Of a stretch of 64,000 bases of DNA, positions 11,083 to 22,089 are shown piece after piece (within the stretch, counting starts at the first letter, position 1; each line of letters begins with the position of its first letter). Made by a program: the position numbers and the translations under genes. The stretch covers positions 1,922,001 to 1,986,000 of the forward strand of contig JAIUPT010000033.1 in NCBI GenBank assembly GCA_022315425.1, read 5' to 3'. The notes below the pieces were generated by a model. It worked only from the letters and a program-made list of their open reading frames with translations. It was not told the DNA's origin and searched no databases. This DNA is from Pseudevernia furfuracea (lineage: Eukaryota > Ascomycota > Lecanoromycetes > Lecanorales > Parmeliaceae).

Positions 11083-14000
11083 ATGGTCTTCAATACCATC
11101 TCGGTCGGCACTGCAGTCACACCTACAGTAATCGAGACTTACTTTTCTCATGTATGCCGAGTCATAAGGTCTTCTCAATGGAGTTTGGCTCACAAACCCT
11201 TACAGTACCTCAATCGAAAGCCTCTTCGTCAGAAGCCTACTGCCCATATCTCGTACCACGAAGGCGTAAATCTCATCCGCCAATTCCTTGCATACGCTTC
11301 TTATCATACAGTCGAAGATATACAGGGTTTTACGTCTCAATGGGTTCCTAGTCCACGCTGGGTCAAAGTCGACGAAATCGCAATACCCCAGGAATATCTA
11401 TCTGGAGCTGCAGACGCGGTCGTAGCACAATTAGGGCACCATGGCGTTGACAAGGTAGGAGGCGAGAAGTGGTGGCAATGGCGAAGAGGCGGCAGCGTCT
11501 TGAAGGCGGAATGGATTGAGATGAGGAGAGATTTCGATAGAAGGAAGGGCGAGAAGGGCAAACGAGTCATGCTCTATGTACACGGAGGTGCCTATTTCTT
11601 TGGGAGTGTGGACGAACATCGGTATCAGCTTCAACGCCATGCTCGGAAGTTAGAGGCTAGAGTCTTTGCACGGTGAGTGTGCAACTGAAGACTAGCCAAA
11701 AGGGCATTGTACTGATAATTCATAGTGAGTCTTATCATTGGAATGGAACTCGCCAGCAGGATTGACGCATATCAGCACGATATCGATTAGCTCCTCAATT
11801 TCCATTTCCTTGCGGTCTGTTCGACTGTCTAGCAGCATACCTCTACCTTTTGACTGTTCAAGATCCTTCGGAGATCGTTCTTGCAGGCGATTCAGCGGGA
11901 GGCGGGATGATTGTCAGGTATGTAAGATTACGCTATGAGCATGCAATGGCTAACCTGGGTCTAGTATACTTGTAATACTACGCGATCGAGGCCTGCCTCT
12001 TCCAGCAGGGGCAATACTAATATCGCCCTGGGTCGACCTGACCCATTCATTCCCCAGCGTCGCAGGCGACGGCTCATTAGATTTCATTCCCACTCATGGC
12101 TTTCTACAGCGGCCTTCGGCTTCATGGCCTCCACCTAATACAGATGATATGGAACAGATAGCAATGCATGCCGTTGAGCAAGTAGCAGGCGAAGGACTGC
12201 CTAGAAAGTCGACTAACGCAGAGAGGCGAGAGGCAAGGAACAGTGCAGTGCAGGGTTTCTCGGTTGATCATGACCCGGAAAACCTACATCCCAAGGAGAA
12301 CGCTAATAATCCAGCCGGTACTGAAGGTGCTGGGGAGCGACCGGGTAATACGATACCTGGCGCTGGACACGATCTCTCAATCATGATCGGTGGCAAGTTC
12401 GTCGATATCAAAGACCAAATCCAAATGTATACTACTAATCAATTAATATCACATCCGCTCGTTTCGCCGGTTCTACAGCCATCATTGGGTGGCTTACCTC
12501 CGTTGCTTATTGTAACCGGTGGTGGTGAGGTGCTACGAGATGAGCAGATTTATCTCGCTCACAAAGCCGCGCATCCTTCGCAATATCCTCCAGGCGATGC
12601 ATATCTGGACGAGGATCCCGAAGCGAGGGACCTCATCGCAAAGTGGAAGCCTACAGATGTGCAGCTGCAGGTCTGGGATGACCTCTGCCACGTGGCTCCT
12701 ACACTCAGCTTTACAAGACCAGCAAAGTTTATGTATCGGTCTATCGCTCAGTTCGGCGCTTGGCTCCTCGCTCGAGCTCAAAAGACTGAGATTGAGATCA
12801 TGGATGATGATGAGATGTCCCTTATTTCCGTGGGATCAGATACCGAGAGTGAAAGCGACATTGACAAGCCGAAGCAAACGAAAACTACGATGCAAAATGG
12901 CGTGGCTCAAGGGGGCACTGCCGCGAAAGACCAAGTTGGCAAAGCTGGTGATGCTTTGCCACCTTTCAAAGATCACATGATACGGCAAAGAGTCGACCGG
13001 CACGGTCACATATTTCCTTTAGATCCACCTTCATCGATGCCGGCTCTACAGATGTCAGCAAACGAAGTTGGCGTAATCAAGTCTGGTCCTGTCGAGAAAT
13101 GGTTGAACGCTAAGAAACAATGGGACCAAAAATATGCTCGAGAAAAGCGAAAAGTGCAAAAGCAGCGAGCGAAAGAAATGGCCAAAGGCTTTCAGGGTTT
13201 TGGCAATGACGAGGTGCCTCCGCCTTCAGCACTAGCAGGACGGAGAGGTCTGAGCATGCCAAAGGAAGAGAAGAAAAAGAAGAGCTGGGGGATGAGCATG
13301 TGGAGCTTGTGGGGAAGCTCGCATGACGAAAACACTGTATGGATTCATTCCAGGTACGGTTATTGTTTTCAATACTGATAGACTGCAGATTCAACGTGAA
13401 GAAAAGGCAGACAAAGAAGTCAACACCACAACAGTCTCCCAGAACGACGGAGCAAACGCCAGACCAGCAGGTGCTGACCGAGCAAACAAGATGTCACGCT
13501 CCCGGTCTCGGCGGCAAGGCGTCACTGACACTGGTCAAACCAATCACGTAGGTAACCCAGACGTCGACGAGAACACGCCAGCTGCAGAGTTGGATCGCCG
13601 AAGAAATGAGCAAGCATTGAATGGGCAAGCAAACGGCTGTCCAACCGATCGCACTCATCTCGCCCCTCCGATTCTACTCTCCAGTCCTCCAGATGAGAAT
13701 CCCGAGAGCGCGAAAGCAGTACCCTTGCCAGCTAGCCCCGGGCAACGGCCTTCTGCAGGGCCTGGCAAGGCTTTTCCTTTCAAACTTGGCAGACATATGG
13801 GCATTCAAGACGTGAATGCTAGTACCGTCACGCTAGCCAGCCAAGCAGGTGTTGTCAGCCCCAAGGGAGACGAAGAGAGTAAGCAGCTTGGTGACAGCAT
13901 CACTTCAAGTCCACCAGACCGAAATTCGGAGACTGCAATAGCTGTCCCTCTCCCCGCCAGTCCTGGGGAACGGCCCTCCGCTGGGCCCGGCAAAGCTTTC

Positions 14001-14456
14001 CCTTTCAAGCTTGGCAGGCACTTAGGCGATGAAGGCGCCAACGCTAGTACCGCCACTCTCACCAGCCAAGCAGGCGTGGTTTCGCCGAAAGCAGATGAGA
14101 CGGGAAAGCAGTTCGGCGACAGCTTTGACAGCCAAGACGAGCATTCCATATACGCACACGAAAACATCAATCGTCAGGAGATGATAGAACCAGTAGAAGA
14201 CGCCAACGGCGAACAAGCCGATGGTGTGGACCACTACGATCTGCGCAATAAGCTGCCGCTGGAAGGCGAAAATGGGAACGAGCTAGCGAACAACGTGGTA
14301 GGCCCGGTCGAAGGGAGAAGGGACACGCTGGAGGATGCGAAAGGTGTGCTGCATCACGGACCTGGCGTTGTTGGGGGCATTGGTGAGAAGAAGGGCGAAG
14401 GGAACGGAGAGGAAAGGCCGGGGATTGATAGGAGCGATACCGCGAGTTTGGACTAG
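11083..14456 (+). CDS. Large HSL-type alpha/beta hydrolase (lipase/esterase)
   Basis: Exons 11083-11671, 11776-11917, 11965-13336 and 13389-14456 give 1056 aa. The catalytic domain of the hormone-sensitive-lipase type is split: the oxyanion motif HGGAYFFG (residues 167-174), then APRYRLAPQFPFPCG, the nucleophile motif GDSAGGG (Ser about 236), ISPWVDLTHS, and a C-terminal block with WDDLCHVAP carrying the likely catalytic His. A long insertion separates the halves and a charged, low-complexity tail follows. The tail holds two tandem 75-codon units (13683-13907 and from 13908), each with PSAGPGKAFPFKLGR. Frame is kept across exons 1-2 only if the 104-nt gap is a nested intron (see the separate entry). 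Substrate is unknown; membrane-lipid or ester hydrolysis is inferred. Confidence 0.88.
11672..11775 (+). other. Probable [D1,2] stwintron (nested twin intron)
   Basis: An internal intron 11673-11725 (53 nt, GTGAGT donor, CTGAT branch, CATAG acceptor) sits between the first base (G11672) and second base (T11726) of the donor of an external intron. After the internal one is removed, a new GTGAGT donor forms and the external intron (51 nt, TTGAC branch, ATCAG acceptor at 11775) can be excised. Exon junction then reads A-P-R-Y-R-L-A, the conserved sequence of the family. Conventional splicing from the visible G/GTGAGT donor to either acceptor shifts the frame or meets a stop. Confidence 0.75.
13683..14132 (+). 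repeat. Two tandem 75-codon repeats inside the hydrolase tail
   Basis: Units start at 13683 and 13908 (period 225 nt, in frame). Both contain ASPGxRPSAGPGKAFPFKLGR followed by NAST-x-TL-x-SQAGVVSPK. Differences are scattered substitutions without frame breaks, which suggests constraint on the encoded protein. Confidence 0.85.
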
Positions 14457-14727
14457 GCGTTCTATACCCCTTTCATTGACCCGCTGAGAGCCAGAATTTG
14501 ATGGCGAACTGTTACGGCGTTGAGTTTGACGGCTGAAAACCACGTCGGATAATCTTAATGCTGTTGCTGCCCTGTACAGGACCAGTAAAGGCATGATGCT
14601 AGACAGACAGCAGAGTCAAAAAGCAACGCCGTGCGTCAAACTCCATAGCCTCCTCGTCGCCCGCACCAATGCGCCACCTGGGATATTAAAGCCTCACAAC
14701 AAAAAAGGTATAGATCCCGTGTCCTCC

Positions 14728-16063
14728 CTACTCCCAGTCCTCTTCCTCATCGTCATCCTTCTTCTCCCCCGCTCTCGGACTCCCAGGCGCCCTGCTGGTC
14801 GCACCGCTCACGAGATCGTAGCTCGTATCGCTGTCGGGTTGAGACTGGGCGTCCTGGGAGCGGCGTGGCTCGGCGGGCTTGAGCGAGGGCGGTTCTTGCG
14901 GCTCGTCTGGTCTGGGGGCGGTCGTGGAGGGGGGCTGGGAGGTTTCTGGGGCTTCAGAGGCGATCGGGGCAGGTTGTTGGGATTGTTGAGGGGTGGAGGT
15001 TTTGTCTTCGTCGGAGTCGGAGTCGTCGTCCCAGCCAATTGTCTCGTCTGTGGTTTCTGTGGCGCCTGCAGTAGGTGGGTCAGTACCCGGTTACTTTCGG
15101 TAGGTTTTCCGGTTGGGGAGAGAGAGAGAGAGGGGCTATACCTTTCAATAATTCTCTTCTCCTCTGCTCCTCCGTCTCTACTACCATCCTCAAGAAGTAA
15201 TACCGCGTCCAGAACACCGCATACTCCACCTTCTCCGGCACAAATTTCTCCATTGTCCGTCTCAGCTCCTCGTGTTTCTCTATGTCCTGAGCTATAGCAT
15301 CTGTCTTCTTCTCCACATCGAATTCGTCCTTCCATGTCCCATACTCGGCACTCGCTGGGTCTGAAGTGAAGCTTTCGAGGGAGGAGTGTATAGCGTGTAA
15401 TTGGGCGTCGAATCGTGTGCTGTGGATGACCCGCTTGCCGTCTTGGTCTTTGCTTTCGAAGAGGACTTTTCGAGAGCCGTCTTTGTTGGTCTCTTCGGTG
15501 GGAGGAGCTATGGTGACGGCATCGCGGAGGAAATTGCCGATGTTGGCGCCGAATTTGAAGATTGCCGCGTCCGCTGCTTCTTCGGCTTTCTCGAGGTCTT
15601 TCAACCTTTTTGTCGCTTCAGTGCGGAAGCGAGAAATGACGCCTTCGGATTCTCGTAGAGCTTCGCTTTCGGACCGCTCCTTTTCCTTGCCCTCCTTCTC
15701 CGCTTCTCTATCGAACGTCTGTTTCGCGGCCGTCGGCGTAGCGGGTGGGCTCTGTCCCGTCGACATGGAACGTGCCCTACTGACAAGCGTGGATCTCAGG
15801 TCCGTGAAACCTTTGAGTGCTTCACCGCTGGCAGCAGTAGCTTCCTGACGGGCACCCTCGTAGTATGTCTCGCCATGCTTCCGGACATCGCTGAAAAAGC
15901 CGCCGAGTCGGGCTCCCCATGGACTGGATGAGAAGGATTTGTAGGCTTCTTGGAATTCGGTGTTTAAGTTCTCTTGTTTTTGGTTGGGATCCTGTGATTT
16001 CTTGTTGGCGATTTCGTCAGGAGAGAGGGCTTCCTCTTGAATGTGGTCGTAGGCAATGTCCAT
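14728..16063 (-). CDS. BSD-domain protein
   Basis: Exon 1 runs from the chosen ATG at 16063 to 15142 and exon 2 from 15065 to 14728, with a 76-nt intron (CTGAC branch). The product is 419 aa. The BSD domain is in the second half: YGTWKDEFDVEKKTDAIAQD, then a helix ending in EYAVFWTRYYFLRMVVE. The N-terminus MDIAYDHIQEEALSPDE is the usual start of this fungal family, so I prefer it to an in-frame ATG at 16171, which would add 36 residues containing a hydrophobic stretch. A charged coiled-coil region (KEKERSESEAL, KRLKDLEKAEEAADAA) precedes BSD, and the C-terminus is acidic (DDDEEEDWE). Exact cellular role is unknown. It is convergent with the large hydrolase (271 bp between stops). Confidence 0.88.
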
Positions 16064-16171
16064 GTTTTGAGATATATATGCCACCAGCCCACAGATGGAC
16101 AGGGAGGCAAAGGTCTTAAGGGTAGTTAGGAAGACAGTATGTGAGATAGAAAAGGGTAAGGGTATCGTCAT

Positions 16172-16791
16172 GTGGAAGTAAACAACAAAGATTCAGGAGA
16201 CAGGCATTGCGGTCATGGAGTGCCCGCAGCGCAGCGGAATGTTCCGAGTTCCGAGTTCTGAGGCTTGGCACGACACGCTAGAAAGTAAGAATTCAATACC
16301 CCCCCACTCACTCCACTCACTCGCAACTCGCAACTCGCACGGGCATGCCGGTTTTGATGAGTGGGCTTCCTCCGTGAGCAGGTGAGGTGAAGTCAAGTAA
16401 AGAAAATTCATAAGCTAAATAAAAAGACATTAATATTATGCCAGAGTATGAGTGAGTATAAGCAAGCTGTTCTATTGACACATGTGGGAAGGGAGCTTTG
16501 GCCCGAGAGTCTTTTCCCTGCACTGCGCAGCACTACTCTCATCCACCAATCTTCCAAAACCTTGCCAGCAATATTGGTCGCCAATACTCCGCCGACGTTC
16601 AACTCTCCGATCACTGCGATTTCACGCGATACACCTTGGTTCCCTTGGCGAGATGTGGACCACTATTCCACTGGAAACAAGATGTATTGATTAGGCATTA
16701 CGGAAACCTTACCCTTTCGCCTCCCCCCTCACTCTATTTGTACCATCCGACAGATTGCTGATTATTACTCAAAGTCTTGACAGAAACTTCC
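16172..16791. other. Intergenic, no supported gene
   Basis: This lies upstream of the BSD gene and downstream of the glycosyltransferase. Short direct repeats of CTCGCAA/CACTCACTC (about 16303-16337) are the only visible structure. Confidence 0.45.
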
Positions 16792-19140
16792 TTAACCATC
16801 GTTCTCCTTATAAAACCATGACCCAATGAATAGAATGGTCGTATAAATCGATATCAACGCATAAAAGCCCTCATGCAAAAGGTTAGTCTTCCCCCACCTC
16901 GGATTCTTCGCGCCATTGCTCGGATACGCAATCCCGTCCTTCTCCCTCCGCATCAAATCTTCACGGTCAGGCATTGAAGGCGGGAACAGCGCATATTTGA
17001 TCGGGACCGTGCAAGCCACCGAAGCGACAAGCCAAACCAATGGAGGCCAACCGGCATGGGTGAGCATATAGAATAAACGATCTTGCCAATCGTGTTTGGT
17101 CGTTGTAAATGCGCGAACGGTAGATGAAGTGGCGGCGCCGATGACGAAGCACACATAGAGGACGTGGATGAAAACTCCACCGTGCCACAAAATTGCTTTT
17201 AACCGACGCATCAGGGGGGCACGGGTACGGACGTCGCGCTCATTGATGACGGAGTCGATGCTACCGGATGAGGAAAAGGTGGCGAGTTTTCCGCCGAGCC
17301 AGCGGGGCAGGAGGAATGAGCGGACGATTGCAACCGCGTGATCTACATAGAACAAAATTTCAGTAAAGGGGTGCTTGCATGAAAGGAAGGATGCTGAGTG
17401 AGTAAAGAATACTGACACGGTGCCATCCAGAGCGTTGAGAGGTTTCCACGCCAGGCAAAACGATAGCCAACCGGCACAAACGCGACCCATTCATTCACAC
17501 GGTTGAAAATTAAAGAAAAGAAGGCGAGTCGGAGGAGCCATCTCAACTGGTTGTTGTCTGCATACGCAACCAGCCTAAAGCCGGATACCAAAACAATGGG
17601 AAACATCAGGAGAGAACCCGTTGCGAAGATTGTTGAGAGGGTACCAAGAGTAAAAACGAATCCGCAGAATCGTTGAAGAGTGGTCATTCCTCGACAAATT
17701 CGGCCGTAGCAAAAGAAGTTTAGCCTTGCTGAGGTCTGAACGGTCCCAATTGTCTAATGATGGTCAGTAGGAGTTGAACACTACCGTAAAATTGGGGTGA
17801 TATAAGCTCACCCATCTTGCTCGCTGCTTGATATGACCATGGAATGAGTCCGGTACCGTCCCATATTGCAGAGGTTCATGTACGAAACATGTTTTCCATC
17901 CAGCTCCGAGCAGCAAGCTCGAACAAAAAACATCTTCAGCCACTGAGCCAATGGGAAACCCGCCGATTTGAGTTAGAGCAGATCGGCGAATGGCATAGCC
18001 AGACCCTGTACACCAAGCTGATCCAATGGCATCTTTTACACCTTCCAGAATGCCGAAGAAGAAATTCAAGTTTTGATAAAGTGGGTCGTTTTCTGGTATG
18101 TTATAGAAGAGCTACTGCTGATTAGCCGAAACACCGAGGAGTAGAGAACGTCCAAACGAAGTAGACTACTACCACCTGGGCTGGGAGAATGGTGTCGACT
18201 TACCTGAGGCGGGCATGCTAATGCTATTTCAGGATCGAGTATAAGATGGCCCACGATAGCTCGGAGCCATGATGTCTCGACAATCATATCAGCATCCAAA
18301 GCAGCAACATACTCAGCTTTTTCTCCTCCGATGCCTTCAAGGTAACTCAATCCGTGATTAAGGTTCCCTGCTTTGAAATGGTGTGGCACGCCCTTCGTCT
18401 TTACTCTTGCCGAATAGTGTATATTTGAATTTTCCAAACCTAACAGCAGCACCCCCCGCCGTACTTCCTCATCTGCTTTGTCATCCAAGACTACAACACG
18501 CATCCTGTCCCGAGGCCAGTCAATAGCAACGGCTGCTTTGAGTGTATCAAGAATTGTAGCAACTTCCTCGCCTGCGCAGGTGAGGAGAATGTCCACCATA
18601 GGAACATGGTCTCCAATGACACGCAGTCTAGGGCGGTGGCGAGGCTTGAACGAGAGACACTGCAACAGTTGAGTAAGCACCACCGGTGCTATGAGATTAA
18701 TGCATCAGCAGACATCCATGAAGAAAAACTCGAGGGACATCAGGAGTCTCACATGCAACCCCGAACTCAATAGAAAGGAATAGCCAGGCCACTGGATATA
18801 CAGTATGCCCCAAATTTTGCGCTGCCACCGTATACCTAACGCGAAAGGCGAAATACAGCCAGTATGCAGCGATTGCGGATGCAGAGGTGAGCGGTAGCAG
18901 TTTATGCAGTCGACTTTTCCAGGCTGGGACGTAGCCGGCGTCGTCCTTTTCTGCATACTTTTCGACGGTATACTGTGGTTCTACGCCGTGCTGTTCCTTG
19001 CAGATAGAGATTACCGACAACGGAGGCGTGGGCGTATTGGGCTGTTCCTTGCAGATAGAAATTTCCGACAATGTAGGTGTATCTAGTGGAGAGTCGAAGC
19101 GTCTTAATCCCTCTGGAGAAAGTGGGTATGGCATATCCAT
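16792..19140 (-). CDS. Family-2 (cellulose-synthase-like) membrane glycosyltransferase
   Basis: Five exons (19140-18753, 18688-18204, 18111-17812, 17753-17417, 17342-16792) give 686 aa. Family-2 processive glycosyltransferase motifs appear in order: VVVLDDKADEEVRRG, ALDADMIV (the DxD-type metal site), a TGSGYAIRRSAL block with GGFPIGSVAEDVF (third Asp), and QRARW, the QxxRW signature for processive enzymes. Two hydrophobic helices precede the catalytic domain (AIAAYWLYFAF and VAWLFLSIEFGVA) and several follow it (TLSTIFATGSLLMFPIVLV, FIHVLYVCFVIGAA, ALISIYTTILFIGSWF). The enzyme likely makes a cell-surface polysaccharide from a nucleotide sugar; sugar and product cannot be told. The first in-frame ATG is at 19140. 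Four introns are canonical. Confidence 0.88.
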
Positions 19141-19431
19141 CGCGGATCTTGAGATCAAAAATGTAAGATACTAGTGGTAGCGATCGTTGTATTGCTCGTC
19201 TCGTTTATTTTTGACGTTGAAAGGGAAGCTTGATCACCACCAAAGCCACATCTAACGAATGTACCCAAAGTCTGGTGGCAGTGGTAGCTAGCTAAGGCTG
19301 GTGTTGGAGGTCCCAGAGACCAAAAATTAATTAAGGAAGTAGTAAGGAAGTAGGAAAATCAACAGAAGCTATTTAACTGATTACGTTATTTCCCAAGGAT
19401 ATAATTAAATAAGACGAGCTTGAGCGCCTAA

Positions 19432-19916
19432 CCCTCTCTAAACTCGGAGTATCTGTATTTTTCCACAACGAATATGCTTCTCATGAAGTAAATTTGGCGA
19501 CCTGCACATTCCAGGGGGAAATCCCGAAGCGGCTCTGGGTTCAGGCCTTCTTACTTTTGATGTGCTCATCACACATGATGCTGGCTGCAAACCTTCAATT
19601 TGATGAAAGAGCCGAGAGATTCCAGCCCAGACTTTGCAGTACGTATCGAGTATATACCGTCCACCGACATAGAATATAATCAAATGAGGAGAGCTAACGT
19701 GCCCTCTCTAAACTCTAAGTGTTTGTATCGCCACAACGATGTGCTTCTCATCATGTAACTTTGACGGTCTGCACGTTGCAGAGGAAAGTCCAAAAGCGGT
19801 TCTGACTACAGGTTTTCTTGCTTCTGATGTGCTCATCATACATGATGCTGGCTACAATCCTTCAACTTGTTAGGAAAGCCAAGAGATCCTCAACCCAGAC
19901 TTAGCAGTACATATCG
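19432..19916. repeat. Diverged direct duplication, about 210 bp, spacing about 268-270 bp
   Basis: The segment beginning CCCTCTCTAAACTC at 19432 and ending at GCAGTACGTATCGA near 19648 recurs from 19702 to GCAGTACATATCGA near 19916. Shared blocks include TGTGCTCATCA-ACATGATGCTGGCT. Most differences are transitions, consistent with old repeat-induced point mutation, though I did not count them. Confidence 0.65.
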
Positions 19917-20033
19917 ACTGCAGCGGCAAATGACTTCTCGACCACCCCCACGTCCAATCCATCAACTATGCGAGTTCTTTCCATGCCCTGAGGTAGGCTC
20001 GATTTGCTCTGCTGGAACTATATACACATGGCC

Positions 20034-20175
20034 ATACCTCTACCTAATTTGCTAGCCCGTTGCGAATCGTATATCACGTGTTCCCAACATATTATCGCAC
20101 AGGGTGATACCTCTATCTAACTTCCTAGCCTATTGTGAATCGTATATCACGTGTTCTCAACATGATATCGCCACA
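20034..20175. repeat. Diverged tandem duplication, period about 72 bp
   Basis: ATACCTCTACCTAATTTGC...GAATCGTATATCACGTGTTC recurs 72 bp on as ATACCTCTATCTAACTTCC...GAATCGTATATCACGTGTTC. The core ATCGTATATCACGTGTTC is identical and includes a CACGTG E-box-like site in each copy. Confidence 0.7.
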
Positions 20176-20914
20176 GAATCGCTGACACAATCAACGTGGA
20201 AAAACAAGGCTTCTTATTAGCGCAGACAGGTTTCTGGCGATGTTAACAAGATACGCGTTTGCTCGAATAGGCCAGATTTCGGTAGGATTCAACCACCGTT
20301 GGTTAAACAACAAGAGCAACGATCTGCTACGTCGGAGTCATATTGCCGATGATGGCCTGAGACTTGACAAATTCAATTTTACGGTGGAGCAGCAATCCGG
20401 ACATTTCGATTCCTTTAACCAGGTCAACAAGTCTCCGGGCCAGTATTCGGGCGCGTAAGTCGTACGTGGGGGATGCCACACCAAAAACAAGATTATGTAT
20501 GTATTCATGTATTGAGAATTCGAGATGCGAGATGTGTCCACTATTATGCATAGTAGCGCTCGGTCTCGGACTTTCTAGGGGCAGGGTGCAAGTATTAACT
20601 TTCGTCGTGCATGACACTGCATGACAGCGCACAACCAGCCTCGGGATTTCCAGAATGCGAGATACAGTCGCTATTGACATTTAATTGTGCATGCATTCCA
20701 CTCTTCTTTTGGGGCTGCTATCATGCAATCTCATCATTAACCACCCATCTTCCGACGATACGGTAATAACAGTCGCGTCTCGGAGAAAGGTTGTAGAGTT
20801 GCTTGTCTCCCGTGGTGGCTGAACATTTATCGATTAAATTGGCCCTTCTGTGAAGAGAAGCATTCGTCTCATACTGTGATTTTAATTTTCGGTTCTCTCA
20901 ACGTTCTTCTAAAC

Positions 20915-22089
20915 ATGTCTTTATTAAAGAGCTCTCTCTACGATGCCATCTTTCTCATCGTCGCTTTTACCTTGGCAGTGCAGAAGACGGCTGCGCAAGC
21001 CGTTTTGTGTGGCCAATACGATACTTTTAATGGTTCTTCAGGACAGTACATGAGCAAGTCCAAAGTCTGCACTTTCAACACTACCAGACATAATCTAATA
21101 AGTAATCCATAGTTGAAAACAATGCTTGGGGTGCCGACAATTCAGGATCGCAGTGCACAACGGTATGATCTTTCCAGCCCCTCTCTTATCAAAAGAGGGA
21201 CTTCTAAAAGTCTCACAGGTGGAAGATGAACAAGATGGAACTGCCTTCTCGACCACCTGGGTTTGGAAGGCAAATGCAGACCCTGTCTCAGAGACACAAG
21301 TGCACTCTTATGCCAATGTCAAGTCAAGATCGGACACCCTCCCTGTGATGCTTTCGAACATCACAAAACTTACAGTCAGCGCAAATTGGACCATGTACCC
21401 GAGCGGGACCGGAACTCCCGGGACGGGAATTCCAAATGTCTTTGATATTGAAGGCTTGACCTCCATTGGGGCCAAGGCCGACGTGACTCTTGACTTCTTT
21501 CTCGATCCTGACATCAGGCAGTCCACTAACGTTACAAACCCCAAGTTTGAAGTCATGATCTGGTTTGCCGCCCTGGATTCGACGGAACCCATAGGGTACG
21601 GGGCCGGCCCAGCTGGCAGTTACGTTCTGGACGGTAAGAATTTGTAAGTCATGAACTCCCCAAAAACCATTCAATTCTCCCAGCTGCTCCAACCTTTTTA
21701 AACCATCTGGCTGACACCTTTTGCGTTCCCCCCTCAGCACCCTTTACGCAGGCGAGAAGCAACCCGGCCAGGAGGTTTTCAGCTTTCTCGCTCCGAAGAA
21801 CATAACCTCCTTCTCGGAGCTCAATGTTCTTCCGCTCTTCGAGTACCTGCTGAAGGGGAAAAAAATGGCCGACTCAACCTATCTTGGCACCGCTCAATTT
21901 GGCACCGAGGCCGTCCACACGGATGGACAGAATGTAACCTTTGAGGCGAGCGGCATCGACATGACCATCGTGCCCAAGGGGGCGAAGAGCGATGCCATGT
22001 CACTCAAAGGGGTCAAGGAGTTCGAATGGTGCTTCGGTTTGCTTGAAGCAGCAATCGGGGCATGGGCGCTCTGGTTTTGGATGCTGTGA
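20915..22089 (+). CDS. Glycoside hydrolase family 12 endoglucanase, secreted
   Basis: Exons 20915-21053, 21113-21162, 21219-21643 and 21738-22089 give 321 aa. A signal peptide (FLIVAFTLAVQKTAA) precedes AVLCGQYDTFNGSSGQY, the usual mature start of GH12 enzymes. Conserved blocks follow: ENNAWGAD, FEVMIWFAAL with the likely nucleophile Glu174, FTLYAGEKQPGQEVFSF, and FGTEAVH with the likely acid/base Glu262. GH12 enzymes cut beta-1,4-glucan or xyloglucan; which one is not visible. Intron 1 has a GC donor (GCAAGT) and AG acceptor; it is the only splice that restores SGQY-M-I-ENNAWG. The protein is longer than the usual 230-250 aa because of a C-terminal extension ending in a hydrophobic run (LLEAAIGAWALWFWML), which may be a GPI signal or membrane tail. 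Confidence 0.88.

Larger units (their letters stand above)
19141..20914. other. Gene-poor divergent region with degenerate duplications
   Basis: It separates the glycosyltransferase and the GH12 gene, which point away from each other. It has no supported CDS but holds two pairs of diverged direct duplications, listed separately. Confidence 0.5.

Noticed and set aside
12519..12980. Long alternative frame inside the large hydrolase
   Set aside because: It overlaps a well-supported exon in another frame and shows no domain.
16064..16171. N-terminal extension of the BSD protein from ATG 16171
   Set aside because: It adds a hydrophobic 36-residue leader absent from the family's usual MDxAYDHIQEE start; retained only as an alternative.
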